Assembly (NCBI GenBank): GCA_002751075.1
Contig: NAOQ01000204.1
Coordinates: forward strand, 3,872-25,325
Direction: 5' to 3'
DNA: 21,454 nt
DNA from: Ichthyophonus hoferi
Taxonomy: Eukaryota; Opisthokonta; Ichthyosporea; Ichthyophonida; Ichthyophonidae
In this document: one piece after another, positions 10,701-19,174 of the stretch
How the letters are laid out: the number at the start of each line of letters is the position of its first letter
Numbering within the stretch: the first letter of the stretch is position 1
The notes under the pieces: model-generated
Seen by the model: the letters and a program-made list of their open reading frames with translations, nothing else
Databases searched by the model: none
Told to the model about the DNA's origin: nothing
Translations under genes and position numbers: made by a program

Positions 10701-11918
10701 CTTCTCCTCTTTCACCTCAGGCTCAGGTGCAGAACTTTCTTTAAACGGAACATATTGTTTGGCTTTACTTTTTTTCTTTGTAACAGGATTGGTCTCTATA
10801 GTATCCTTATCTTCTACTTTATTATGTGATCGAGTATCGGTGTTAGCCAAAGGTATTCTGTTTTCATTGGTGTCGGTTAAGGCTGTCTTACTTGTTTTAG
10901 ACTTGGATTTTTTTTTTTTTTTAGCTAGATTTCTTTTCTTCTGTAGGATTGGTAGGAGTAGATAGGTAGGAAAGTCATAGGTATAATGTTAGTAGTAGAC
11001 AGAGAGATAGTGTTTTAGCTCAAGTCTCATGATTGCACATCAGTGTTAGCAGTATTCTGTAATGGTTGTTCATATTGCGAGTCTTTCATAGATACGTTAT
11101 CTCTATGTAGGTTGTTTGATGTTGTTAGTAAATTACTTTGTATATTGGCTATTGAAGCATATACACTCTCTTTGATCTTCAGCCATCACCTTTTTTTGTT
11201 CTCTTAGCTCAGACTACATATTATGAAGATTAGACAGGAACAATAGTTAAAACTGACTGAGAAGGGAAAAGAATATATCTCTTTCGATAGATAATATAAA
11301 TAGGTCAATCACTTATAACATCAAGTAGCCAATTTGGAGATGATATTCATATAAAATATTCACGCTCTGATAATTAATTGAACAATCTTGTAAACGCCGA
11401 TACCATACATATGTTACGTAGATTCTTCTTTTCTTAATGTCTGCTTATTTCATATAGATAAACAAGTAGATTTACAAACGTATAGATAGAAGGAGTTATC
11501 GAAGTGCACAGGATTGTAAAAATATTCTTACATATATGATACTATATATTTGTTTTTTTTTCCTTTAGTCAGTGCATGTCTAAGCTTTGGGGTATATATA
11601 TATAAATGTATGACATCAACTCTAATAGTACTCTACGTATTATAGATGTAGTAGTTTAATTACACCTAGCGAGACTTTACTATTAAATATAGCCGGTAAA
11701 TATTACACAATATGAACTAGAAAAATAATAAAGAAATAGAATTACTAAAATTAGAATAGTAAATTAAATGCGAACAGCAACATAAAAGAGAAAGAGAAGA
11801 TAGTGTAGCGGTTAAGAACAGTTTAGAAACATGAAAAGATACACACCGTTCTAGTCATACACCAAAAAATAAAGGCAGCCACAGCAACTGTGCCTCCCAC
11901 ATGCATAAGGACACTCAT
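7720..11918 (-). CDS. membrane-anchored lysine-rich protein of unknown family, seven exons, complete
   Basis: Minus-strand exons are 11918-11847, 10940-10553, 10005-9953, 9530-9455, 9055-8910, 8172-8073 and 7757-7720. All junctions are GT-AG and phases agree exactly, giving 290 residues and a TAA stop. Exon 1 codes almost only for a hydrophobic segment (residues 3-21, with core GGTVAVAAFIFWCM), which is followed at once by a basic stretch including five lysines at 31-35. This suggests a signal anchor with the chain facing the cytosol. The rest is polar and probably largely disordered: mixed-charge 40-145, acidic TVDTDSDDGE at 145-154, DDGWERVVGKQK at 181-192, a basic helix of K/E/R at 215-245, KPPPPPQSKW at 264-273, and a C-terminus DEDSIW. 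This layout recalls LYRIC/metadherin or p180-type endoplasmic reticulum proteins, but I cannot match a family. Exon 7 is only 38 nt and rests on phase agreement. Intron 1 contains a coding-like relic. Confidence 0.8.
7762..7821. repeat. TA / GTAT-rich microsatellite block
   Basis: TA run, then ATGATAGTATGC units, then GTAT and GTAG tetranucleotides. It begins immediately upstream of exon 7 of the minus-strand gene, so the intron 6 acceptor reads out of a TA repeat. Confidence 0.8.
9561..9592. repeat. nine-base tandem repeat (TATAATATG)
   Basis: About three near-perfect copies of TATAATATG in intron 3 of the gene spanning 7720-11918. Confidence 0.75.
11027..11213 (-). pseudogene. coding-like relic exon inside intron 1 of the membrane-anchored gene
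   Basis: On the minus strand an acceptor-like TATGTAG at 11220-11214 is followed by an open stretch, SELREQKKVMAEDQRE. A one-frame shift near 11165 leads into a second open stretch containing SVYASIANIQSNLL and ending at a TGA at 11029-11027. Together they look like a charged coiled-coil segment. They are unlike the flanking intron and like the polar composition of the host gene. The second half ends in NTANTDVQS, faintly like LANTDTRS in exon 2. No good donor follows. It may be a lost or duplicated exon, a first exon of an unspliced isoform, or chance. Confidence 0.35.
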
Positions 11919-12043
11919 GATATCTTTTATACTAGTCTCTAATCAAAGTAAATAATGAATATGATTATGATTATAAATGCCATAGATACAGATGCTCTGG
12001 AATATGAAGCTTAAAAACTGAAAAAGGACTGGCTTTATTATAG

Positions 12044-12146
12044 CCAATAGACTGCTGCTAAAAGTATGAATATTTTAATATTAAGTTATTAATTGGTTGA
12101 TATAAATAGATTATCATTTTAATCTTATTTTCTTTGCTTTTATTGG
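12044..12146 (-). promoter_or_regulatory. cluster of three CCAAT-box cores upstream of the 11918 start
   Basis: CCAAT at 12044-12048 (plus orientation) and ATTGG at 12092-12096 and 12142-12146, that is, 126-228 bases before the start codon at 11918. The outermost, in context TTTTATTGGCTAT, resembles the one upstream of ATG101. The spacing suits an NF-Y bound promoter. Confidence 0.35.
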
Positions 12147-12387
12147 CTATATTTAAGAAATACCTTTGAGACAATTTATTACTAGAGCTTTTATTTCACA
12201 GATAAGCTTGTGTTTTTTTTATAATGGTATGAAGTATACAATATAATGTTTACACCATCATGACAACTGCGCCTAATCTATGGTGTGCTTGTGCAGATTA
12301 CTTGACCATTTTTATTTGAAAATTAAAAATGTCTACTTCTCCAGACTTTTAATTTCTTTTTCTCATGCTATTTAATATACCGAATGA

Positions 12388-12410
12388 TTTATTGCGTCCA
12401 ATACTTTATT
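12388..12410 (-). terminator. candidate polyadenylation signals of the secreted repeat-protein gene
   Basis: Two minus-strand AATAAA hexamers (TTTATT on the plus strand at 12388-12393 and 12405-12410), about 475 bases after the TAG at 12884-12882. Positional support only. Confidence 0.3.
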
Positions 12411-12881
12411 TTTTTTGATTAAAATATGTCTGCTTTAATTAGACAAGCTTGCATGCATATACATTATTGTAGCCATCATGTTAAAATACAGAGTTACTTG
12501 TGCAACATGCTTAATAGTGAATATATTTTTGTTAATTACATCTTACTGATTTTCCGTCATATAGGCAATGCAAATACAAATATAAATTTAGATGTAATTT
12601 ATAAAGCACTAAACATAACTATCAGAGTAGTATAATGTAAATAAAAAATGAAATACAGTATTGAAAAGAGTACCGGTCATCCTTACTATAATTCTGTATC
12701 ATTTCTATTTGGGATATTAAAATGAATAAAAAAATTCAAATCTAGGCACCTCAAAAAGCGACATTTTAGTGTGTGGAAAAGCATACCATAGTCCTTATAA
12801 ATGAGAAACTAAAGAATATGTAAACTTTCCATAGACCTGAAATAAAAACACGCAATAAATGTTTAGAAACCAAGTCAGCCA

Positions 12882-15683
12882 CTACCATACGTAAACATCA
12901 TCTAGGCAAAAGCCCGCTCTATCACAATATGAATCATCATAACCCTCCTTGTCATAACCTTCCCTATCATACCCAGCATGATCATATCCTTCCCTATTAT
13001 ATCCTTCCCTATCATATCCTTCCTGATCATATCCTTCCTGAGCATATCCTTCATTATCATATCCACTCGCATCATATCCAAACTCATTATAACCTTGACG
13101 ATCATAGCCATCTGTATCATAACCTCGCCTATTGTATCCGTCCCGGTCATAACCAAATTGATCGTAGCCTTCTCGGTCGTATACTTTTTCTTCATAGCCC
13201 GCACTGCTAACCTTTTCCTCGTTATTATTTACCTTGGTATTTTGTAGTGCGGTGCTGTGCGCTGTGGTAGTATACCCAACTAAATCATTCGTCATGTGAC
13301 CTGTTGGGGTTTCACTTTGGGTTGTGACAATAGGCTTAATAGGTACAGGTTCAGTTTTCGTGTTCATAATAGGAATATCAGGCTGATCAATAATTCTTGT
13401 GGATTCAAACTTTGAAAGTCCAGTACTTAAGTCCAAATTATTGATATTACTTGGAATAATAATTGGATTATTAGCTAAGGTAGTTTCGGTAGGCTCAAAA
13501 CCAACGAAATTATCATCAATACTGATACTTGTTTGAAGTATATTTCCGTCATTTCCATCAATAATTGGCTGAAATATATCTCCTTCAGTTCCACCCATAG
13601 TTGGTTGAATTATATCTCCTTCATTTCCACCCATATTTGGTTGAATTATATCTCCTTCATTTCCACCCATAGTTGGTTGAATTATATCTCCTTCATTTCC
13701 ACCCATATTTGGTTGAATTATATCTCCTTCATTTCCACTCATATTTGGTTGAATTATATCTCCTTCATTTCCACCCATATTTGGTTGAAGTATATCTCCT
13801 TCATTTTCACCCATATTTGATTGAGGAATATTTCCTTCATTTCCACCAATTGTTGGATTGATGTTATTATTCACGCTGTTTAACTCATTTAAAATATTGC
13901 TGATAATAGCATCGTTATCAAGTATTGTTGGAGGTACTTCATTGTTTTGGTTGAGCGTGGGTTGAAACGAAGTTGGAGAAATAGGTAAAGGGTTTGTTTC
14001 ATCTGTATTTAGTATAACATTTTGTGTTGTTATAGGTAAATCTATCATAGTAGGTATTGATGTGAAGGTGGGTGCTACAGTTGTTGAAATATCAATGTTT
14101 TGGGTAAATGTAGGTTGAAACAACGTTGGAGAAATGGGTAATACAAAATTTTGTGTTGTTATTTGCAAATCCATTATATTGGGTACTGATTCCAACGTGG
14201 GTGCGAAAGTTGTTGCGGGAATGGTGACAGAGTTAAAATCTTGTAATTGCAAGTCTGTTACATCAACATTGCCAACTTGATCAGGATAACATTCATTGTA
14301 TTGTGGGTCATCTTGTGTTACGTCAATACATGCCCTGCAGAGTGCAGTTTAAGATTAGGAAGTTGACTTTGTAAATGTTCTTTTCTAAGTATATTACTAT
14401 ATAATAGAGTAAAAAATTAAATATCTTAATTCAGTTGTCATTAAGTTATTCACAAGTATTCATGCTAAGACACGTACACATAGAATTCCACACGCCTAAT
14501 GATAAGCAAATTTAAAATGATTTAATAAACTACCAAAGGTCATGCAAGCTTAAAATTTGAATATAAATCTTACCAGTTGATACATCGGTATGGATCATTG
14601 GGAACCTGTTCACAAAAATCGTCGGCACAAAACGGTTCATTACGTGTTGCAGGATTTTTACAGTAACTGTCTATATCACACTTTGGCTCGAATATATCTT
14701 TAAAGCATGGATCCTTACATCGTGGATCTGCAAGTCCATACTTTGCACACGCATTACCACACCTTTGGTCTGCTGGGAACTGTCGGCAAAATTCCACTGC
14801 TTGCTCTACAGTTTGAACATCAGGAACTGCATTGTTTACCTCGGTATTTTCTGGAGTAGTATCAGTTTTTACGGCCTCATTTATGATAGATTGACGTGGT
14901 TCTTGAGAACCCATGATTTCAACGGTACCAGCTCGATCAGGAAAGCACTCCGCATACTGTGGGTCGTTGGTAGATACATCTATACATGCCCTGCAAAGAC
15001 AAATAAGTTTTGCAATGGAAACCCAGTAAATTTGAATTTAAATTTACCTTTAGAAAACCTTATTAATGAACTGGGATAAATATATCCAGCCAGGCTCTGG
15101 TGTACACTTTTAAACCGTTATTCACAAAGGCATACCTTGAACAGAGTTTTGAGACAGAAAATCGTATGCTTATTATGGTGCGTTAATTGGGTTGTAACAT
15201 TATTCGCAAGACAAAAAACAGTATCCATTAATAAGCTCCACAAAAAGGCACAAATATGACAGAGATATATATGTAATCAAAAGAATAAAACAAATAATAA
15301 ACTTACCAGTTGATACATTGGTATGGGTCATCTGGGTTTCTGTTGCAGTAGTCGAGGTCACAATACGGCAGATTTCTTGTTTTGGGATTATTACAGTAAC
15401 TCTTAACATCACACTTCGGGTCATAATTTTCTTTAAAGCACGGATCTTTACATCGCTGATCATCAGGGCCATACATGGCGCATGAGTTGCCACATACTTT
15501 ATCTGCTGGATTCTGCTGACAAAAGGCTACTACCTGCTTCATTGAATTAATGTTGGTGTATTCATGATTTACCTCGATGTCTGAGGTAGTAGTTGCATGT
15601 GTAGGGGCTCCTTCTGTCTTTAAAAGAAATAAAAGGGATATGGCCAGCACCCTTAATGTACGAGTATCATATTTCCAGCTCAT
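12882..15683 (-). CDS. secreted mosaic protein: duplicated 12-Cys domain, 12-residue repeats and GYD pentapeptide array
   Basis: Minus-strand exons are 15683-15307, 14990-14574 and 14334-12882 (TAG), giving 748 residues. Both introns are GT-AG and phase 2, splitting the tryptophan of CINW|ACID. The ATG at 15683 opens a signal peptide with core LRVLAISLLFLL, so the product should be secreted. Two cysteine domains at about 48-141 and 187-280 share exact cysteine spacing: x8, x3, x9, x3, x8, x5, x10, x4, x9, x4, x12. The sequence CKDPCFK is common to both. A Thr/Pro/Asn-rich linker (about 293-426) contains an internal repeat. Nine 12-residue repeats of MGGNEGDIIQPN type span 427-534 and sixteen pentapeptides of YDREG type span 650-729. 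The tail ends FCLDDVYVW. There is no C-terminal membrane segment. I know no named family; an extracellular matrix, cuticle or adhesive role is only inferred from secretion and repeats. A GTATGG donor just before the stop could allow a longer isoform. Confidence 0.87.
12942..13181 (-). repeat. 15-bp repeats coding sixteen GYD-type pentapeptides
   Basis: Sixteen consecutive five-codon units of the form Y-[DNA]-x-x-G, such as YDREG, YDQFG, YNRRG, YDTDG and YAQEG. Y and G are invariant, position 2 is D in most units (N three times, A once), and positions 3-4 vary among charged and small residues. Third-codon bases differ among units while Y and G persist, suggesting selection on the protein more than very recent DNA expansion. 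Confidence 0.92.
13527..13850 (-). repeat. 36-bp minisatellite coding nine 12-residue repeats
   Basis: Nine head-to-tail 36-bp units, each encoding a 12-mer close to MGGNEGDIIQPN. The central units are nearly identical at the DNA level, with N/T alternating at position 12, while the outer units are diverged (such as IGGNEGNIPQSN and IDGNDGNILQTS). This is the usual pattern of unequal exchange or slippage working in the middle of the array. Confidence 0.93.
13944..14210 (-). repeat. two-copy Thr/Pro-rich internal duplication in exon 3
   Basis: Copies at 14210-14097 and 14081-13944 encode parallel segments: APTLESVPNIMDLQITTQN with PISPTLFQPTFTQN, and APTFTSIPTMIDLPITTQN with PISPTSFQPTLNQN. 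The second copy carries an extra LNTDETNPL-type insert. The segment may form a spacer or an O-glycosylated stalk. Confidence 0.8.
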
Positions 15684-16038
15684 GGTCAACTAGTAACCTT
15701 AGTATTAAGGGCTCTTGTCCCTGTTAATATACACAAAGGTTTTGTTGATTCTCTTTATTAGCGTTTGAGTTTTACACTTTTGTACCTTAAATCCTTCTAT
15801 CTTTAGCTATAAAATAAACGATAATATCGTGCAAATAGTCGCTTGTACAATAAATATTGTCTCTTCTCTGTTTGTTTAGTTGGCAATTGCTATAATCCCA
15901 ACCTCACACTCAGACACTCTATCTAAGCTGTTAAGTTCCAGTTAAGAATTTTTGTTTTTCAAAGCATTTGTTGTAAATGTAATGATTGTGAAATGCTCTA
16001 GTCGAATATAAATATATTCTATGTGCTGTGATACTTGG

Positions 16039-16477
16039 ATTGGTTTATTTACTGGTTTTCGCATCGGTTCGTAATCTAGCTTGAATGAGTTGATTGGTTG
16101 ATGATGCAAAATAGTTTTGGGTGTGTACCAAATACTATTTCCAATTTAATGAAATAAAGTAATATATTTTTTAATAAATTCTTATAACAATGTATTTACT
16201 TACGATATCAAGTTTATATACAATAAAATATAGTTTTTGTTGTCTTAACAACTTCTAGTTTACTACATGGCCTCTTGGATCTACAATTATCTAATCAACT
16301 GTCGATAATACATCTTTTTAAAATATTTTTGATTGGTAAATGTATGCTATAAAAAATCCAATCATTATACGGCTTGGCACCTTTTTTTTTAATATAAGAA
16401 TTCCTGGGAAAGATAAATATAACCAATTAAAACGTAGTGTGTGTGAAACTGCTACGCGTCAAGTATACCTTGATTGG
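16039..16477. promoter_or_regulatory. dense cluster of CCAAT/ATTGG cores
   Basis: Seven cores in 439 bases: ATTGG at 16039, 16093, 16332 and 16473; CCAAT at 16141, 16359 and 16423. Four have the form GATTGG. At this base composition I would expect about one. The cluster lies 356-794 bases upstream of the start codon at 15683 on the minus strand. Confidence 0.4.
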
Positions 16478-17765
16478 CTTTACTTATAGATGACATATTT
16501 CTGCATAAATTATATATAAACGCATAAAAATCTGTACAGGTTCAATGACCCAAACTTCTATATATGCAAGACCTGCGCCTAACTTATGCTTCATTGTTTA
16601 TTTTGTATTCATTACATGTAATTTTTAAAACTAAGTTAAAGGCACTGGGTACATGAACAGCTTCTATTAGTAATTTTTTGGTGTTTGTGACAGAGAAAAC
16701 CCCAAGATCTAAGACATACTTAACTACTGATCAAATATTTTTCTCTGATTAGTTTCTATCACTATACTGGAGTTGGGCAATCTTTTTGGCTGATAACATG
16801 TAATAATATTTGAAAACTTGGGTTGCAAAAGAAAACCTCACTCTAATCCCCAGTAAATAAACTGGTAATTTAAGAGGCTCTACATTGTTTACATACATCG
16901 CGACTTGTAAAAAATATTGTCATGTCATAACAGCCTCTTCTTATCACGTCAGTCTTTATACTTGGCATGACTCTTTCGGTTTAATAAATGTGCGTCTAAT
17001 TTTATTTCTTGACTTAGATATTGATGTATTTTCTTTTGATAGATAAAAAAATATGACTCATGTTTCAATTGGGCCAAATTATAATTAGTATTCAAAATTG
17101 TTCAGGGTTAAGTGTGGTCCATCAAAGTCACATATTATGAAAGTCAGCTAAGACAATAAGAATGGTAAGCCTTTTTAGTTAGGACGTGTTTAAAAGAGTA
17201 AGTCTCTATATTATAATATTTTGATGGCTTTTTCCCATAGGTATGTTAAGGATTAACTGTATATTCTCTTCCAATTTACAAATATTTTTACAACTGAGAC
17301 TAAAACTAGATCTAAAGGTACTTTTAAGAAAAAACAACTTATATTCATAAAGATCAGTAACTTTACGTTGATTTGTTTTGATTTAATTTATTTTATCTTT
17401 GTAAGTTTGGTTATTATTTCATATATTGAATACACATCCATTAATGTGATCAATTCAATCATGCTTTACGACCCTACAAAAATTCTCAATACATGTACTA
17501 TTATTATATTTCTCTATATCAGACTGAAATTCATGTTTATACCATCTATGCTAATCATATGCCAAGATTCAGCTTCAATACTCATTACAGCCATTGAGTC
17601 AAACATGCGGTCTGTCAATCAACTTTAGAGAATATATTTTGGAATAGAAATAACCCCAATCATAATTTTTAAATGAAGTAGATTACAAATTAGCTGGAGT
17701 CGACTTGGCGAGCAGGCGAGATACTCCAATCAATTTAAATATCAGATGTTAATGATAATTGGAAG

Positions 17766-17771
17766 TTTATT
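17766..17771 (-). terminator. candidate polyadenylation signal of the UNC-45 gene
   Basis: Minus-strand AATAAA about 330 bases after the UNC-45 stop codon. Positional support only. Confidence 0.28.
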
Positions 17772-18102
17772 ATAGTCATAAATTCATCACAACTTCGGTT
17801 ACTTTATGACCCCAAATAAACATTCTTAGTTACTACCACTATGATAAAATAATAAAAACATTATTTCCAGTCAGGGATCATATACAACAACTTGTCATAT
17901 TAAATTTATATTTTTATCCTAATTTCCGAACCGCTCACGCAATTTTATAACAGTACCTAAGCTAATCATAATATCCAAACAGGTCCTCTCATGCTATATA
18001 ATTCAACACAATAAAGTGCAGGAAACTATAAATGAATAGCCAGAGATCCCAAAACTACAAGCACTATCTTGTCTCTCTACGATGAACAACAACCATATAG
18101 CG

Positions 18103-18811
18103 TTACAGAGCCTGTCCAGCAAGCTCAGCTTTTTGAATGAGGCCATATGACTCCAACACTTTCAAGCAGTCATCTGCCTGCTTTTTAACAGAAGCACTTG
18201 AGGTAGAAACTTTGACTATATAGGAAAGACTTTCAATGGATGCCTCTTTCTCCTCAACAAATTTAGTGGCAGCGTCCTAGGAGTTAAGAGACTGTTAGGC
18301 AAAATTTCATTCACAAGAAACACTACTATAAGCCGATACTTATACCTTGCAAGAAGACATTGTTTTTCTATTTGTGTTATTTTCCAGGCCCCACTATCTC
18401 ATATCAATAAAGAAAACATATATATTTAGAAATCCAGTTGAGTAAGTGACCCACCATTCCTTAAAAATGGTATCTATCTACCCCTACACATATATATACG
18501 TCATGAAATGGCTCATGCTACTTATCAGCTATTCATAAATTATATAGAAACACAAACATAGCATCAAAGGCTCTCCAATTGAGGATAAATTATAAACGGG
18601 AGATAGAAAGAGAAACATGCACAGAAAGGCAGATAAAAACTTAATCAAAGCCATCAAGTACGCCAATCCAGAGATACATTGCTGTATTTGTAGATATGAT
18701 AGTATGTATAATAGGATGTATAATAGAATGCATTACGGATATCTATGACTATAACTGATATTTGTTGTGGCATCAATGCCTGACTCTATACTATATGTAT
18801 ATGACGGAACC

Positions 18812-18843
<32 letters not shown>

Positions 18844-19126
18844 TATATATATGGTATGTACAGTTTAACAAGATACAATAAGTAACACCAAATACTTTTG
18901 AGTCCTTAAGGATATTATGCAAAATATACAATCCCCGCATCTGAAGATCAGAATCAGGATGAAGGCATAGTTCTGGGAGAAGGTGATAGAATATGAATGT
19001 GTCAATATACTAACCATGACCCTATTACTTATAAACCACTCTGGGTTATGGGTGTGAATAGTAATACTGTATGTATGTATACATATCGGAGTAAAAAGAT
19101 AATTGTATGCACATACATATATATAT

Positions 19127-19174
<48 letters not shown>

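Larger units (their letters stand above)
11919..12881. other. intergenic region between two minus-strand genes
   Basis: The right part is the 3' flank of the secreted repeat-protein gene and contains two minus-strand AATAAA hexamers (12388-12393 and 12405-12410). The left part is the promoter side of the membrane-anchored gene, with three CCAAT cores at 12044-12146. A 69-codon open frame at 12426-12635 (+) has no family resemblance and is discounted. Confidence 0.5.
15684..18102. other. intergenic region, 2.4 kb, AT-rich
   Basis: Left part: promoter side of the secreted repeat-protein gene, with a dense group of CCAAT cores at 16039-16477. Right part: 3' flank of the UNC-45 gene, with a minus-strand AATAAA at 17766-17771. 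An 86-codon open frame at 17368-17628 (+) is hydrophobic with AT-driven composition and no recognisable family. I see no RNA gene, transposon end or exon that I can support. Confidence 0.5.

Noticed and set aside
12902-13247. Several overlapping open frames on both strands across the pentapeptide array
   Set aside because: A 15-bp repeat without stops in one frame tends to be open in other frames too. They have no start context or composition of their own, and the minus-strand array frame continues an exon with signal peptide and matched splice phases.
13533-13861. Plus-strand open frames with repeated histidine- and leucine-rich units opposite the 12-residue repeats
   Set aside because: They are antisense shadows of the 36-bp minisatellite; periodic composition alone explains them.
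17368-17628. An 86-codon hydrophobic open frame that might be a small membrane protein
   Set aside because: Composition is what 70% AT DNA gives by chance, there are no splice or promoter signals, and it lies in a region with no other coding signal.
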